Below are positions 40,011 through 48,050 of a DNA stretch of 64,000 nucleotides, piece by piece (within the stretch, counting starts at the first letter, position 1; each line of letters starts with the position of its first letter). Made by a program: the position numbers and the translations under genes. The notes under the pieces were generated by a model, which did not search any database, was not told the DNA's origin, and saw only the letters and a list, made by a program, of their open reading frames with translations. The DNA lies in contig NZ_BMUY01000019.1 in NCBI RefSeq assembly GCF_014650435.1, positions 1 through 64,000 of the forward strand, written 5' to 3'. Origin of the DNA: Streptomyces tendae (GTDB lineage Bacteria; Actinomycetota; Actinomycetes; Streptomycetales; Streptomycetaceae).

Positions 40011-40300
40011 GGGGTGTTGCCCTTCTGGGAAGAATTCGGGAGACGGACGAGCGTGAGGTCCGCTGATCGTAATGGCGCGGGCCCCGTCCTTCGTAGGGCG
40101 GGCACAGGATCCGTCCCGGCCGGATCCCCGGAATGGCCCGATCGAACAGGTGGCCTCTACGCTGCGGTCACGGGGTGGGCCGGCCGACGGAGGTCCGCAA
40201 CGCACACGTAACGGCGCTGTGGTGTGATGCTCAAGTGCCCGACCGCCTCCCGCCGTACCGGAGACAGGCGGCCTGACCAGCAAGGATGGGGAAGCGGAAG

Positions 40301-41662
40301 ATGGACAAGCAGCAGGAGTTCGTGATCCGGACGCTGGAGGAGCGCGACATCCGGTTCGTACGCCTGTGGTTCACGGACGTGCTGGGCTTCCTCAAGTCCG
40401 TCGCCGTGGCCCCGGCCGAGCTGGAGCAGGCCTTCGACGAGGGCATCGGCTTCGACGGCTCCGCGATCGAGGGCTTCGCCCGGGTCTACGAGTCCGACAT
40501 GATCGCCAAGCCGGACCCGTCGACGTTCCAGGTCCTGCCGTGGCGCGCGGAGGCCCCCGGCACGGCCCGCATGTTCTGCGACATCCTCATGCCGGACGGC
40601 TCGCCGTCCTTCGCGGACCCGCGCTACGTCCTCAAGCGGGCCCTGGCCCGCACCTCCGACCTGGGCTTCACCTTCTACACCCACCCGGAGATCGAGTTCT
40701 TCCTGCTGAAGGACAAGCCGGTCGACGGCTCGGTCCCGACCCCCGCCGACAACTCCGGGTACTTCGACCACACCCCGCAGAACATCGGCATGGACTTCCG
40801 CCGCCAGGCGATCACGATGCTGGAGTCGATGGGCATCTCGGTGGAGTTCTCCCACCACGAGGGCGCCCCCGGCCAGCAGGAGATCGACCTGCGCTACGCG
40901 GACGCGCTCTCCACGGCCGACAACGTCATGACGTTCCGCCTGGTCATGAAGCAGGTCGCGCTCGAACAGGGTCTCCAGGCCACCTTCATGCCGAAGCCGT
41001 TCTCGGAGTACCCGGGCTCGGGCATGCACACCCACCTCTCCCTCTTCGAGGGCGACCGCAACGCGTTCTACGAGTCCGGCGCGGAGTACCAGCTCTCCAA
41101 GGTGGGCCGCTCCTTCATCGCGGGCCTGCTGCGCCACGCCGCCGAGATCTCCGCGGTCACGAACCAGTGGGTGAACTCCTACAAGCGCATCTGGGGCGGC
41201 ACCGAGCGCACGGCGGGCGCGGGCGGCGAGGCCCCCTCCTACATCTGCTGGGGCCACAACAACCGCTCGGCCCTGGTCCGGGTCCCGATGTACAAGCCCG
41301 GCAAGACCGGCTCGGCCCGTGTCGAGGTCCGCTCCATCGACTCCGGCGCCAACCCGTACCTGACCTACGCCGTCCTCCTCGCCGCCGGTCTCAAGGGCAT
41401 CGAGGAGGGCTACGAACTCCCGCCGGGCGCCGAGGACGACGTGTGGGCCCTCTCCGACGCGGAGCGCCGCGCCCTGGGCATCGAGCCCCTCCCCCAGAAC
41501 CTGGGCGAGGCCCTCGCTCTCATGGAACGCAGCGACCTGGTCGCCGAGACCCTGGGCGAACACGTCTTCGACTTCTTCCTCCGCAACAAGCGCCAGGAGT
41601 GGGAGGAGTACCGCTCCCAGGTGACGGCCTTCGAGCTGCGGAAGTCGCTGCCGGTGCTGTAG
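40301..41662 (+). CDS. glnA2: GlnA2-type glutamine synthetase-like enzyme (gamma-glutamylpolyamine synthetase)
   Basis: 453 aa of the GSI fold. Metal and substrate blocks are IGFDGSAIEGFARVYESDM, HPEIEFFL, GAPGQQEIDLRY, GSGMHTHLSL, NSYKRIWGG and RVEVRSIDSGANPYLTYA. Sequence and position relative to glnII and glnE identify it as the actinomycete paralogue GlnA2, which in S. coelicolor glutamylates polyamines instead of ammonia. The tyrosine of the GSI adenylylation motif (NLYDLPP) appears conserved as GYELPPGAEDD. The ATG at 40301, with GGGGAAG upstream, is preferred over 40286. No GlnR box was found upstream. Confidence 0.9.
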   Translation: MDKQQEFVIRTLEERDIRFVRLWFTDVLGFLKSVAVAPAELEQAFDEGIGFDGSAIEGFARVYESDMIAKPDPSTFQVLPWRAEAPGTARMFCDILMPDGSPSFADPRYVLKRALARTSDLGFTFYTHPEIEFFLLKDKPVDGSVPTPADNSGYFDHTPQNIGMDFRRQAITMLESMGISVEFSHHEGAPGQQEIDLRYADALSTADNVMTFRLVMKQVALEQGLQATFMPKPFSEYPGSGMHTHLSLFEGDRNAFYESGAEYQLSKVGRSFIAGLLRHAAEISAVTNQWVNSYKRIWGGTERTAGAGGEAPSYICWGHNNRSALVRVPMYKPGKTGSARVEVRSIDSGANPYLTYAVLLAAGLKGIEEGYELPPGAEDDVWALSDAERRALGIEPLPQNLGEALALMERSDLVAETLGEHVFDFFLRNKRQEWEEYRSQVTAFELRKSLPVL

Positions 41663-41675
41663 AGGGCCTCGGCGA

Positions 41676-41695
41676 CCCCGGCGGAGTTACCGGGG
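41676..41695 (+). terminator. Possible terminator of glnA2
   Basis: CCCCGG (41676-41681) pairs with CCGGGG (41690-41695) with an 8-base loop, 13 bases after the stop. Short and without a T-run. Confidence 0.4.
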
Positions 41696-41710
41696 CTCGG
41701 AAACTAGTAT

Positions 41711-41767
41711 CGCTAGACAATGAGGCAACGCTAGCACTGCCAATGCTTCGTTGTCTAGCGGTGCTAG
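41711..41767. promoter_or_regulatory. Nested inverted-repeat operator of the TetR gene
   Basis: CGCTAGACAA (41711-41720) is inverted as TTGTCTAGCG (41751-41760), 30 bases apart. Between them lies GCTAGC, and CTAGC-ggt-GCTAG overlaps the right arm (41755-41767). CTAG is rare in GC-rich DNA, yet four copies are within 60 bases. A TAGGGT (41765-41770) six bases before the ATG looks like the -10 of a leaderless promoter, so binding here would block transcription. Confidence 0.65.
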
Positions 41768-41776
41768 GGTCGAGTT

Positions 41777-42355
41777 ATGTCGGTACAGGAACGCAAGCAG
41801 CGGGAACGGGCGGAGCGCGAGCGCCTCATCGTGGCGACGGCCCGTGAACTCGCCGAGCAGCAGGGCTGGGACGCGGTCACCACCCGTCGGCTCGCCGAGC
41901 GCATCGAGTACAGCCAGCCCGTCCTCTACAGCCACTTCCGCGGCAAACGCGAGATCATCGGCGCCGTCGCCCTCCAGGGCGCCACCGAGATGGCCGTGGC
42001 GATGCGGGCCGCGACGGCCGCCGCCGACGGCCCGCGCGCCCGGGTGCACGCCCTCGCCCGTGCCTACCTCGCCTTCGCCGAACGCAACCCGGCCGTCTAC
42101 GACGCCATCTTCCAACTGGACGGCGGCCTGGCGTACGCGCGGGAGGACACCCCCGAGCCCCTCAAGGACGCCTTCGCCGCACTGCTGGAGAGCCTCGGGG
42201 AGGTCGCCGGGGACGGCGTCGAACCGGGGCTGTTCACCGAGGTGTTCTGGGCGTCCCTGCACGGGGTGACGACCCTGACCCGGTCGGGCCGGCTGCCGCC
42301 GGAGGAAACCGAGCGGAGGGTGCGGCTGCTGGTGGACCGGCTCCCGGTGGTCTGA
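41777..42355 (+). CDS. TetR-family transcriptional regulator
   Basis: 192 aa. DNA-binding domain: ERLIVATARELAEQQGWDAVTTRRLAERIEYSQPVLYSHFRGKREIIGAV, then the WHG-type ligand domain (EVFWASLHGVTTLTRSGRLP). The ATG is six bases after a TAGGGT -10 element with no ribosome site, hence probably leaderless. The strong inverted-repeat array immediately upstream suggests autoregulation. No divergent target gene is present: the upstream gene glnA2 reads toward it. Its 3' end converges on the kinase gene. Confidence 0.93.
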   Translation: MSVQERKQRERAERERLIVATARELAEQQGWDAVTTRRLAERIEYSQPVLYSHFRGKREIIGAVALQGATEMAVAMRAATAAADGPRARVHALARAYLAFAERNPAVYDAIFQLDGGLAYAREDTPEPLKDAFAALLESLGEVAGDGVEPGLFTEVFWASLHGVTTLTRSGRLPPEETERRVRLLVDRLPVV

Positions 42356-42379
42356 TCCGGGGGCAGGGGCGGGGCCCGC

Positions 42380-44458
42380 TCAGTGAGCGGTCTGAGCCGG
42401 GACCTTCCACAGCCGTACGCCGCTGTCCTTGGCGGCCTCGGCATCGGTGGTGGTGCCCGGGGCGGCGGTCTCCTCGGGGGCGCCGCCGCCTTTGGTGGTG
42501 CCCGCGAGGAACCGGCCGTCGGGGCTGAAGGCCAGTTCGCGGATGTCGGCGCCGAAGCCGGTCTCGTCATCGGCCAGGATGGCGCTGGGCTTGCGGTCGG
42601 CCAGGTTCCACAGGAGTACCCGGCCGTCGGCGGTGACGGCGAGCGTCCTGCCGTCCGGGCTGAATGCCACGTCCCGGGCCTTGGTGACGAAGCGGTGACT
42701 GAGGGTGGCCTTCAGGCGGCCGGTGGCCACGTCCCACAGCCGTACGCCGCCGTCCTGGCCGCCGGTGGCGAGGGTCTTGCCGTCGGGACTGAAGGCGACC
42801 GCGTAGGTGATGTCCTCCAGGGCGAGGTTGTGGCGCGGGTCGCCCTGGCCGTAGGGCCGCGGGTCGAGCCGGGTCAGGTCCCACAGCTTGGCCGGTTCGT
42901 TCTCCACCTGGTAGCGCTGGTCGGAGAAGTCGCCGACGGAGGCGAGCGTCCTGCCGTCGGGGCTGAACGCCATGTCCGCCACGTGCAGGTTCTGCGACAG
43001 GTGGGCGCGCGGGTCCTCACCGCGGCTGCCGAGGTCCCACAGGTTGGCACCCGCGCTGTCGCCCAGGGCGATCCACTTGCCGTCGGGGCTGAGGGCGAGG
43101 GAATAGGCCGATTCCTCGATACGGCGGACCTCCCGGCGCCGGGCCACGTCCCAGACGCCGACCAGGTGGGTGCCGGTCCTCGTGGCCAGGGTCTTCCCGT
43201 CGGCGCCGAACGTCACGTCGAGGATGCTCAACGGCTCCCCCCGCCAGTCCTTCTCGGTGAGCGTGGCACGCACCTTGCGGGTGGCGGCGTTCCACAGCCG
43301 CACCTTCCCGTCCTCGCCGCCGGTGGCGAGCGTCTCACCGTCCGGGCTGAACGCGACGCCGCTGGTCCCCTTGGCGAAGATGTCGGTCGCCGCGACCACG
43401 GGGTACGGCTGTTTGTTCTTCGGGGGCTTCTCGGACGAGGGCAGCAGCGTCACGACCAGGACGACGACCAGGGCGATGGCACCGACTGCGCCGAGCAGGG
43501 CGGCGTACGGCGGTGTGGACGGGGGCGCGGGGTCGGCGTCCGGGGCGGGGGTGCGCGCCGGGGCGGTGGCGGTGGGCGCGTCCGGGCCGGTCGCCGGGGG
43601 CGTGGAGACGACGGTGGGGGTGCGGCCGTCGTCGAAGTCCCCGTTCGCGGCCCGGCCGCAGAGCCGGATCACCTCGGCGGGCGTCGGCCGCCGGGCCGGG
43701 TCCTTCTCCAGGCAGAGCGCCACGACGCCGCGCACGGACGCGGGACAGCCGTCGAGGTCGGGGTCTGCTTCCAGGATCCGGTACGCCACGCCGTGGTCAC
43801 TGCCGCCGCCGAACGCGAGCCGTCCGGTGGCGGCGAAGTGGGCGACGAGGCCCAGCGCGAAGACGTCACCGGCCTCGGTGACCTCCTGCCCCCGGATGTA
43901 CTCGGGTGCCATGTAGGCGGGCGTCCCGGCGCGCATGCCCGTGGCGGTCAGGGCGGTGACGTCCGCGGCCCGGGCGATGCCGAAGTCGATGACCTTGGGT
44001 CCGTCGGCGGTGAGGACGATGTTGGAGGGCTTCAGGTCGCGGTGGATCACCCCGGCGGCGTGGATCGTCTCCAGCGCCTCGGCGACCCCGGCCGTCAGCG
44101 CGAGCACCTCGGCGGCGGGCAGCGGTCCCCGTTCGCCGACTGCCTGCTGGAGGGAGGGCCCGGGGGCGTAGGCCGTGGCCAGCCAGGGCTCGTCGGCGTC
44201 CAGGTCCGCCGCGACGACGGGCACGGTGTAGAGCCCCTGCACGCGCCGGGCCGCCGCGACCTCCAGCGCGAACCGTCTGCGGAACTCCGTATCGGCGGCG
44301 TACGCCCGGTGGACGACCTTGACGGCCACGGCGCTCCCGGCGGGTGTGCGCCCGAGGTAGACGCGGCCCATCCCGCCCTCGCCCAGCAGCCTCTCCAGCC
44401 GGTAGGGACCGATCTCGGCCGGTATGTCACCGGCGGGGCGTGACATACGGTCAGTCAT
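42380..44458 (-). CDS. Membrane serine/threonine kinase with extracellular seven-repeat WD40 propeller
   Basis: 692 aa. The cytoplasmic kinase domain (residues 17-275) has [15 protein letters not shown] (Lys), [17 protein letters not shown] and YMAPEYI, all intact. A Pro/Ala/Thr-rich juxtamembrane linker leads to one membrane helix ([20 protein letters not shown], about residues 325-345). The outside carries seven WD40-like units, each with a FSPDGxTLA/xLW pattern, enough for a complete propeller. Its ATG overlaps the end of a decayed DUF397 fragment upstream. The ligand is unknown. Confidence 0.93.
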   Translation of the reverse strand: MTDRMSRPAGDIPAEIGPYRLERLLGEGGMGRVYLGRTPAGSAVAVKVVHRAYAADTEFRRRFALEVAAARRVQGLYTVPVVAADLDADEPWLATAYAPGPSLQQAVGERGPLPAAEVLALTAGVAEALETIHAAGVIHRDLKPSNIVLTADGPKVIDFGIARAADVTALTATGMRAGTPAYMAPEYIRGQEVTEAGDVFALGLVAHFAATGRLAFGGGSDHGVAYRILEADPDLDGCPASVRGVVALCLEKDPARRPTPAEVIRLCGRAANGDFDDGRTPTVVSTPPATGPDAPTATAPARTPAPDADPAPPSTPPYAALLGAVGAIALVVVLVVTLLPSSEKPPKNKQPYPVVAATDIFAKGTSGVAFSPDGETLATGGEDGKVRLWNAATRKVRATLTEKDWRGEPLSILDVTFGADGKTLATRTGTHLVGVWDVARRREVRRIEESAYSLALSPDGKWIALGDSAGANLWDLGSRGEDPRAHLSQNLHVADMAFSPDGRTLASVGDFSDQRYQVENEPAKLWDLTRLDPRPYGQGDPRHNLALEDITYAVAFSPDGKTLATGGQDGGVRLWDVATGRLKATLSHRFVTKARDVAFSPDGRTLAVTADGRVLLWNLADRKPSAILADDETGFGADIRELAFSPDGRFLAGTTKGGGAPEETAAPGTTTDAEAAKDSGVRLWKVPAQTAH

Positions 44459-44568
44459 CCCGCGAGCGCCGCCGCTTCGACGCGGTCGCCGAGGTTGCCG
44501 GTGTCGCCGAAGCTGCCCCTGGACCGGGTCAGGTCGGCGCGGTGTCGGGATGTGTCCTTACGGCTCAT
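44455..44568 (-). pseudogene. DUF397 gene fragment fused to the kinase start
   Basis: 37 codons: [19 protein letters not shown] then [17 protein letters not shown] and stop. The order matches the beginning of DUF397 proteins (compare WFKSSYSSSGDGNDCVEVAI in the intact copy at 49582), but the conserved Trp and Cys are replaced (LTRSRGS, GDRVEAA) and the second half with the HIRDSK block is missing. The stop overlaps the kinase ATG by four bases, so if translated it could couple to the kinase. A GGGGGAG ribosome site survives upstream. Confidence 0.6.
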
Positions 44569-44650
44569 GTCTCCCCCAGCAGTCGTTGGACGAAGGCCGC
44601 TGACTCCCCTGGCGGGCAGCGCCTCGGCCCGGATACTGCCACAACGCGGT
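44565..44650 (-). pseudogene. C-terminal remnant of an XRE/DUF5753 regulator
   Basis: One frame reads SIRAEALP, then after a one-base shift PPGESAAFVQRLLGET and stop. The intact regulator at 49800 ends MIRAQALTPRESRAVIEQMLGES, clearly related. As in the intact pair, the stop overlaps the following DUF397 ATG (ATGA). Nothing convincing of the N-terminal domain remains further upstream. Confidence 0.55.
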
Positions 44651-45177
44651 CCGGGGAACCGTGGCCGCCGGGGATTCCGCGGGGCCGGCGTCGCCCGGAT
44701 CGCCACGTGCGGGGACTGCACCAGCAGGTGTCGGACATCGTCAACGGCTCTCCGTGCGCGGGTGCTCGATCGAATTCGGTCGCGCGGTGGCGTCGACGGG
44801 ACTAGTCTGTCCGGGATTTCGCGTGGCGGGTTCCCTGCCACCCCGCTCGGCGCGCTCGGCGTCGACACGCACCGCGTGCCCTGCCCGGAAGGAGGCGAGA
44901 GACATGGACCGTGCCGAATGCGTTGCGGCCATAGTTGCCTCCGGCCGTGTGCCCTCCCTCCTCTGCGGCGCGCGGTAGCTCTTCCCCCCTTTCGTTTCCT
45001 GTCTTCGGCACCTTCCTGAGGTGTCGCGTCACGAGACGTCCTGACCTGTGCGGTTAGCCACCGCGCGGGCCGCGGGGGCGTGTCCCCGTGCTCCGTACCC
45101 CCGGCCCGTCGTCGCCACCGCGACCGCCCCGGCCGGCTGTCTCGTCAGCACTTCGACACGAAACGTGCGTGATCGCC
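44651..45177. other. Mostly non-coding stretch before the MFS exporter
   Basis: 527 bases with no long plausible gene. It holds one small ORF with a good ribosome site (44904-44978), listed separately, a pyrimidine-rich run (44980-45010) and scattered short repeats. Promoters for the exporter must lie here but no convincing -35/-10 pair was found. Confidence 0.5.
44904..44978 (+). CDS. Possible 24-aa upstream peptide
   Basis: MDRAECVAAIVASGRVPSLL ending CGAR. AAGGAGG lies eight bases before the ATG, the best ribosome site in this gap. It precedes the MFS exporter by 199 bases and could be a translated leader. Coding evidence is weak beyond the ribosome site. Confidence 0.35.
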   Translation: MDRAECVAAIVASGRVPSLLCGAR

Positions 45178-46719
45178 ATGAGCAAGAAACGTCCCGGAGG
45201 GGAATCCCTCCCGTCCGCCCCCTCCACGGCCACCGGCCCTTCCCCGGACCACGAGGTCCCCGCCGCGACTCCGGAACCGGATCCGAAGCGCTGGTGGGCG
45301 CTGGCCGTCATCGCCCTCGCCCAGCTGATGGTGATCCTCGACGGCACCGTCGTGAACATCGCGCTGCCCTCCGCCCAGCGCGCCCTCGGCATGTCGGACG
45401 CCGACCGGCAGTGGGTGATCACCGCCTACACGCTGGCCTTCGGCGGGCTGCTGCTGCTCGGCGGCCGGATCGCCGATCTGGTGGGCCGCAAGCGCACCTT
45501 CGTCATCGGCCTGGCCGGATTCGCCGCGGCCTCCGCGCTGGGCGGCGCGGCGGCCGGTCCCGGGATGCTGTTCGCGGCGCGGGCCCTGCAAGGTGCGTTC
45601 GCGGCGGTCCTGGCGCCCTCGGCCCTGTCGCTGCTGGCGACGACGTTCACCGACCCCAAGGAGCGGGCCAGGGCGTTCGGGGTCTACGGTGCGCTGGCCG
45701 GCGGCGGCAGCGCGGTCGGGCTGATCGTGGGCGGTCTACTGACCGAGTACCTGAACTGGCGCTGGTCCCTGTACGTCAACGTGCCCATCGCGCTGGCCGC
45801 CCTGCTCGGCGCACCCGCCTTCCTGCGCGACCGCTCCGGCCGCCGGAGCGGGCACCTGGACGTGCCGGGCGCGCTGCTGGGCTGCGGCGGGCTCGTCGCC
45901 CTCGTGTACGGCTTCAGCGAGGCCGAACCTCGCGGCTGGTCCAGCCCGTCCGTGCTCACGCCGCTCGTGGCCGGAGTGGTCCTGCTCGCCGCCTTCGTGT
46001 GGTGGCAGAGCCGCGCGGCGAGCCCGCTGCTGCCGCTGCGCATCGTCAGGGACCGCGTCCGGGCGGGATCGCTCGCGACGATGGGCCTGGCCACCATCGG
46101 CATGTTCGGCGTCTTCCTGTTCCTGACGTACTACCTCCAGGTCGTCCTCGGCTACCCGCCGGTGCGGACGGGTCTGGCCTTCGTGCCGATCTCGGCCGGC
46201 ATCGTCATCGGCGCGACCCAGATCGCGGCCCGTCTGCTGCCACGCACGGCGCCGCGCACTCTGATGTCGTCCGGCATGGTGCTGGCCGCCGCCGGCATGG
46301 TGCTGCTCAGCAGCCTGACCGTGCACGCGCAGTACGTCACGCACGTGCTGCCCGCCCTGCTGCTGCTCGGTCTGGGCATGGGCCTGACCTTCATGCCGGT
46401 CTACGCGACGGCCACCGCAGGCGTACCCGCTCAGGACGCCGGTGTGGCCTCGGCCGTCCTCAACACCGTTCAGCAGATGGGCGCTTCGCTGGGCACCGTA
46501 CTGCTCAACACCATCGCCACCGGCGCCACCGGCCGTTACCTCCACTCGCACGTGCGCGGTCCGGACGCCGACGGCGCGACCCTCGACCAGGGCATGGTGC
46601 ACGGCTTCTCCGTCGCCTACCGGTGCTCGGCGGGCGTCCTGCTGCTCGCCGCGCTGGTAGCGGGCCTCACTGTTTGGCACAGGACGCCGAAGCACGCCGG
46701 ACACGACGCACCGGCCTAG
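45178..46719 (+). CDS. MFS exporter, DHA2 (14-helix, EmrB/QacA) family
   Basis: 513 aa with about 14 membrane helices. Family motifs: LDGTVVNIALPSAQRALG in helix 1 (motif D1), GGRIADLVGRKRTFVIGL (motif A), ALQGAFAAVLAPSALSLL, and GGSAVGLIVGGLLTEYLNWRWSLYVNVP (motif C). It should export drugs or metabolites by proton antiport. The ATG at 45178 starts a basic, Pro-rich tail before helix 1; its ribosome site is poor. A small ORF lies upstream, and an FBP protein gene follows after 52 bases. Confidence 0.92.
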   Translation: MSKKRPGGESLPSAPSTATGPSPDHEVPAATPEPDPKRWWALAVIALAQLMVILDGTVVNIALPSAQRALGMSDADRQWVITAYTLAFGGLLLLGGRIADLVGRKRTFVIGLAGFAAASALGGAAAGPGMLFAARALQGAFAAVLAPSALSLLATTFTDPKERARAFGVYGALAGGGSAVGLIVGGLLTEYLNWRWSLYVNVPIALAALLGAPAFLRDRSGRRSGHLDVPGALLGCGGLVALVYGFSEAEPRGWSSPSVLTPLVAGVVLLAAFVWWQSRAASPLLPLRIVRDRVRAGSLATMGLATIGMFGVFLFLTYYLQVVLGYPPVRTGLAFVPISAGIVIGATQIAARLLPRTAPRTLMSSGMVLAAAGMVLLSSLTVHAQYVTHVLPALLLLGLGMGLTFMPVYATATAGVPAQDAGVASAVLNTVQQMGASLGTVLLNTIATGATGRYLHSHVRGPDADGATLDQGMVHGFSVAYRCSAGVLLLAALVAGLTVWHRTPKHAGHDAPA

Positions 46720-46771
46720 CAGCCGGGGTCGTCCCGCCGCCACCGTCCACCGCACTTCCCGAAGGATCCTC

Positions 46772-47269
46772 ATGAAACCCCTGACCGAGCACGACATCCG
46801 TACCTCGTTCGTCAACTGCTCGAAGGGCGCGGCCAAACGCCTCCCGCTGCCCAAGGACCTGGCGGACCTCGACCACTGGGACGACCTGGACTTCCTGGGC
46901 TGGTCCGATCTGTCCGCGCCCGACCGCAGCTATCTCGTCCTCGAACGCGCCGCCGGACCCGTCGGCCTGACCCTGCGCTCCGCTTCCGGCAACCGCGGCT
47001 TCCTGCGTCGCAGCATGTGCTCGCTGTGCCTGACCACGCATACCGGCGGCGGCGTCTGCCTCATGACCGCCCCCAAGGCAGGCCCGGCCGGCCGCGAAGG
47101 CAACTCGGTGGGCCTCTACGTCTGCGCCGACCTGGACTGCTCGCTGTACGTACGGGGGAAGAAGAAGGCGGCACCGGGCGGGCGGATGGAGGAGTCGCTC
47201 ACCGTCGAGCAGCAGATCGAGCGCCTGCGGGGCAACCTCGACGCGTTCGTGGAGCGGATCCTCCACTGA
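46772..47269 (+). CDS. FBP-domain protein (EF-G-binding-type treble-clef zinc finger)
   Basis: 165 aa. The C-terminal half has the zinc-finger cysteines: CSLCLTTHTGGGVC then YVCADLDCSLYVRGKKK. This is the FBP_C fold related to FusB/FusC proteins that bind elongation factor G and protect translation from fusidic acid. Whether this member confers resistance or helps ribosome recycling is unknown. GAAGGA lies close to the ATG. It sits 52 bases after the exporter, possibly one operon, and ends at a clear terminator. Confidence 0.82.
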   Translation: MKPLTEHDIRTSFVNCSKGAAKRLPLPKDLADLDHWDDLDFLGWSDLSAPDRSYLVLERAAGPVGLTLRSASGNRGFLRRSMCSLCLTTHTGGGVCLMTAPKAGPAGREGNSVGLYVCADLDCSLYVRGKKKAAPGGRMEESLTVEQQIERLRGNLDAFVERILH

Positions 47270-47274
47270 GGCCG

Positions 47275-47303
47275 ACGGGGGTGCTGATGTGTCACACCCC
47301 CGT
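47275..47303 (+). terminator. Terminator of the FBP gene
   Basis: Perfect 9-bp stem ACGGGGGTG (47275-47283) with CACCCCCGT (47295-47303), 11-base loop, six bases after the stop codon. Confidence 0.75.
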
Positions 47304-47669
47304 GGGCCGGGGCCCGCCCGCGGATCGGTCCCGGAAAAGCCGTGAATCTCCACAGTGTTCATCGCTCGGTCGCACCGTCGCGACGCGGTCACCGCTCACT
47401 GGGCGGACCGCGCGCGCCGGGGCGCAGAAGAGCCCTTTGCCCCAGGGGATGGCGTGAAGATCCGGACGCTTTCTCCGACCGCATTCACACACCGGTGAAG
47501 TCGGCGGCGCCGGGCCACGGCGGGCAACGGCTCGGCGATGGTGGGCCGTTCGGCCCCGTGCTTTGATCAATGCGCGCGGCACGCCGACGGCCCTCGCCGG
47601 AGCCCCAACTCCGGTCGACGGACGTGCGTACCGCACCGCTCCCCTTCCCCACGAAAGGAAAGACCTGCC
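47304..47669. other. Non-coding stretch upstream of the double-glycine peptide gene
   Basis: 366 bases between a terminator and the peptide gene. I see no plausible gene on either strand. It must contain the promoter for the peptide gene; no convincing -35/-10 pair could be assigned. Confidence 0.5.
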
Positions 47670-47894
47670 ATGAACACTGTCCCCCAGGTCGAAACGGCCG
47701 AGATCTCCGACGCGGACCTGGACCAGGTGTCCGGCGGCGTCGGCCTCACCGCGGGCACGGCCCTCGTCGCGGGCGACGGCGCGTTCGCCGCCGGCCTCCA
47801 CGCGGAGTCCGGCCCGTTCTCCCTCACCGGCGGCCTCGGCGTCTCGGCCCCCTTCGGCGGCGCGGCGGCCCACGCCCACACGACGAGCGTCTGA
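47670..47894 (+). CDS. Double-glycine-leader peptide precursor (bacteriocin/RiPP-like)
   Basis: 74 aa. The N-terminal 23 residues (MNTVPQVETAEISDADLDQ then VSGG) look like a leader ending in a double-glycine site, with the acidic-hydrophobic ISDADLDQVSGG pattern seen before cleavage by bacteriocin ABC-transporter peptidases. The 51-residue core is Gly/Ala-rich with several GxxxG-like spacings, no cysteine, and a His-containing end (AAHAHTTSV). No cysteine argues against a lanthipeptide. No peptidase-transporter or modifying enzyme lies nearby. An AAGGAA ribosome site precedes the ATG and a strong terminator follows, so it is a single-gene unit. Confidence 0.7.
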   Translation: MNTVPQVETAEISDADLDQVSGGVGLTAGTALVAGDGAFAAGLHAESGPFSLTGGLGVSAPFGGAAAHAHTTSV

Positions 47895-47918
47895 GCCGAC
47901 CGCAGCCCCGCACCACAC

Positions 47919-47950
47919 CCGGGCCCCGGACCAGTGCGTCCGGGGCCCGG
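47919..47950 (+). terminator. Terminator of the peptide gene
   Basis: Perfect 12-bp stem CCGGGCCCCGGA (47919-47930) with TCCGGGGCCCGG (47939-47950), 8-base loop, 25 bases after the stop. Confidence 0.85.
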
Positions 47951-48050
47951 TTCGCGCGCTAGGCAACCGGGTTGTCCAAAGGGCTGCGTTGCCCGAGTGT
48001 CCGGAACTACCGTCTCGGCAAGGGTTTGCAGGCTGATGTGAGGAGACCTC

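Noticed and set aside
42377-42391. CCGCTCA-n1-TGAGCGG palindrome at the end of the kinase gene as a terminator
   Set aside because: No room for a loop, and it lies across the kinase stop codon; could be a chance palindrome.
47292-47669. Search for a peptidase, transporter or modifying enzyme gene beside the double-glycine peptide
   Set aside because: No coding sequence found in the upstream gap; neighbours are an FBP protein and an MBL hydrolase, neither typical for peptide maturation.
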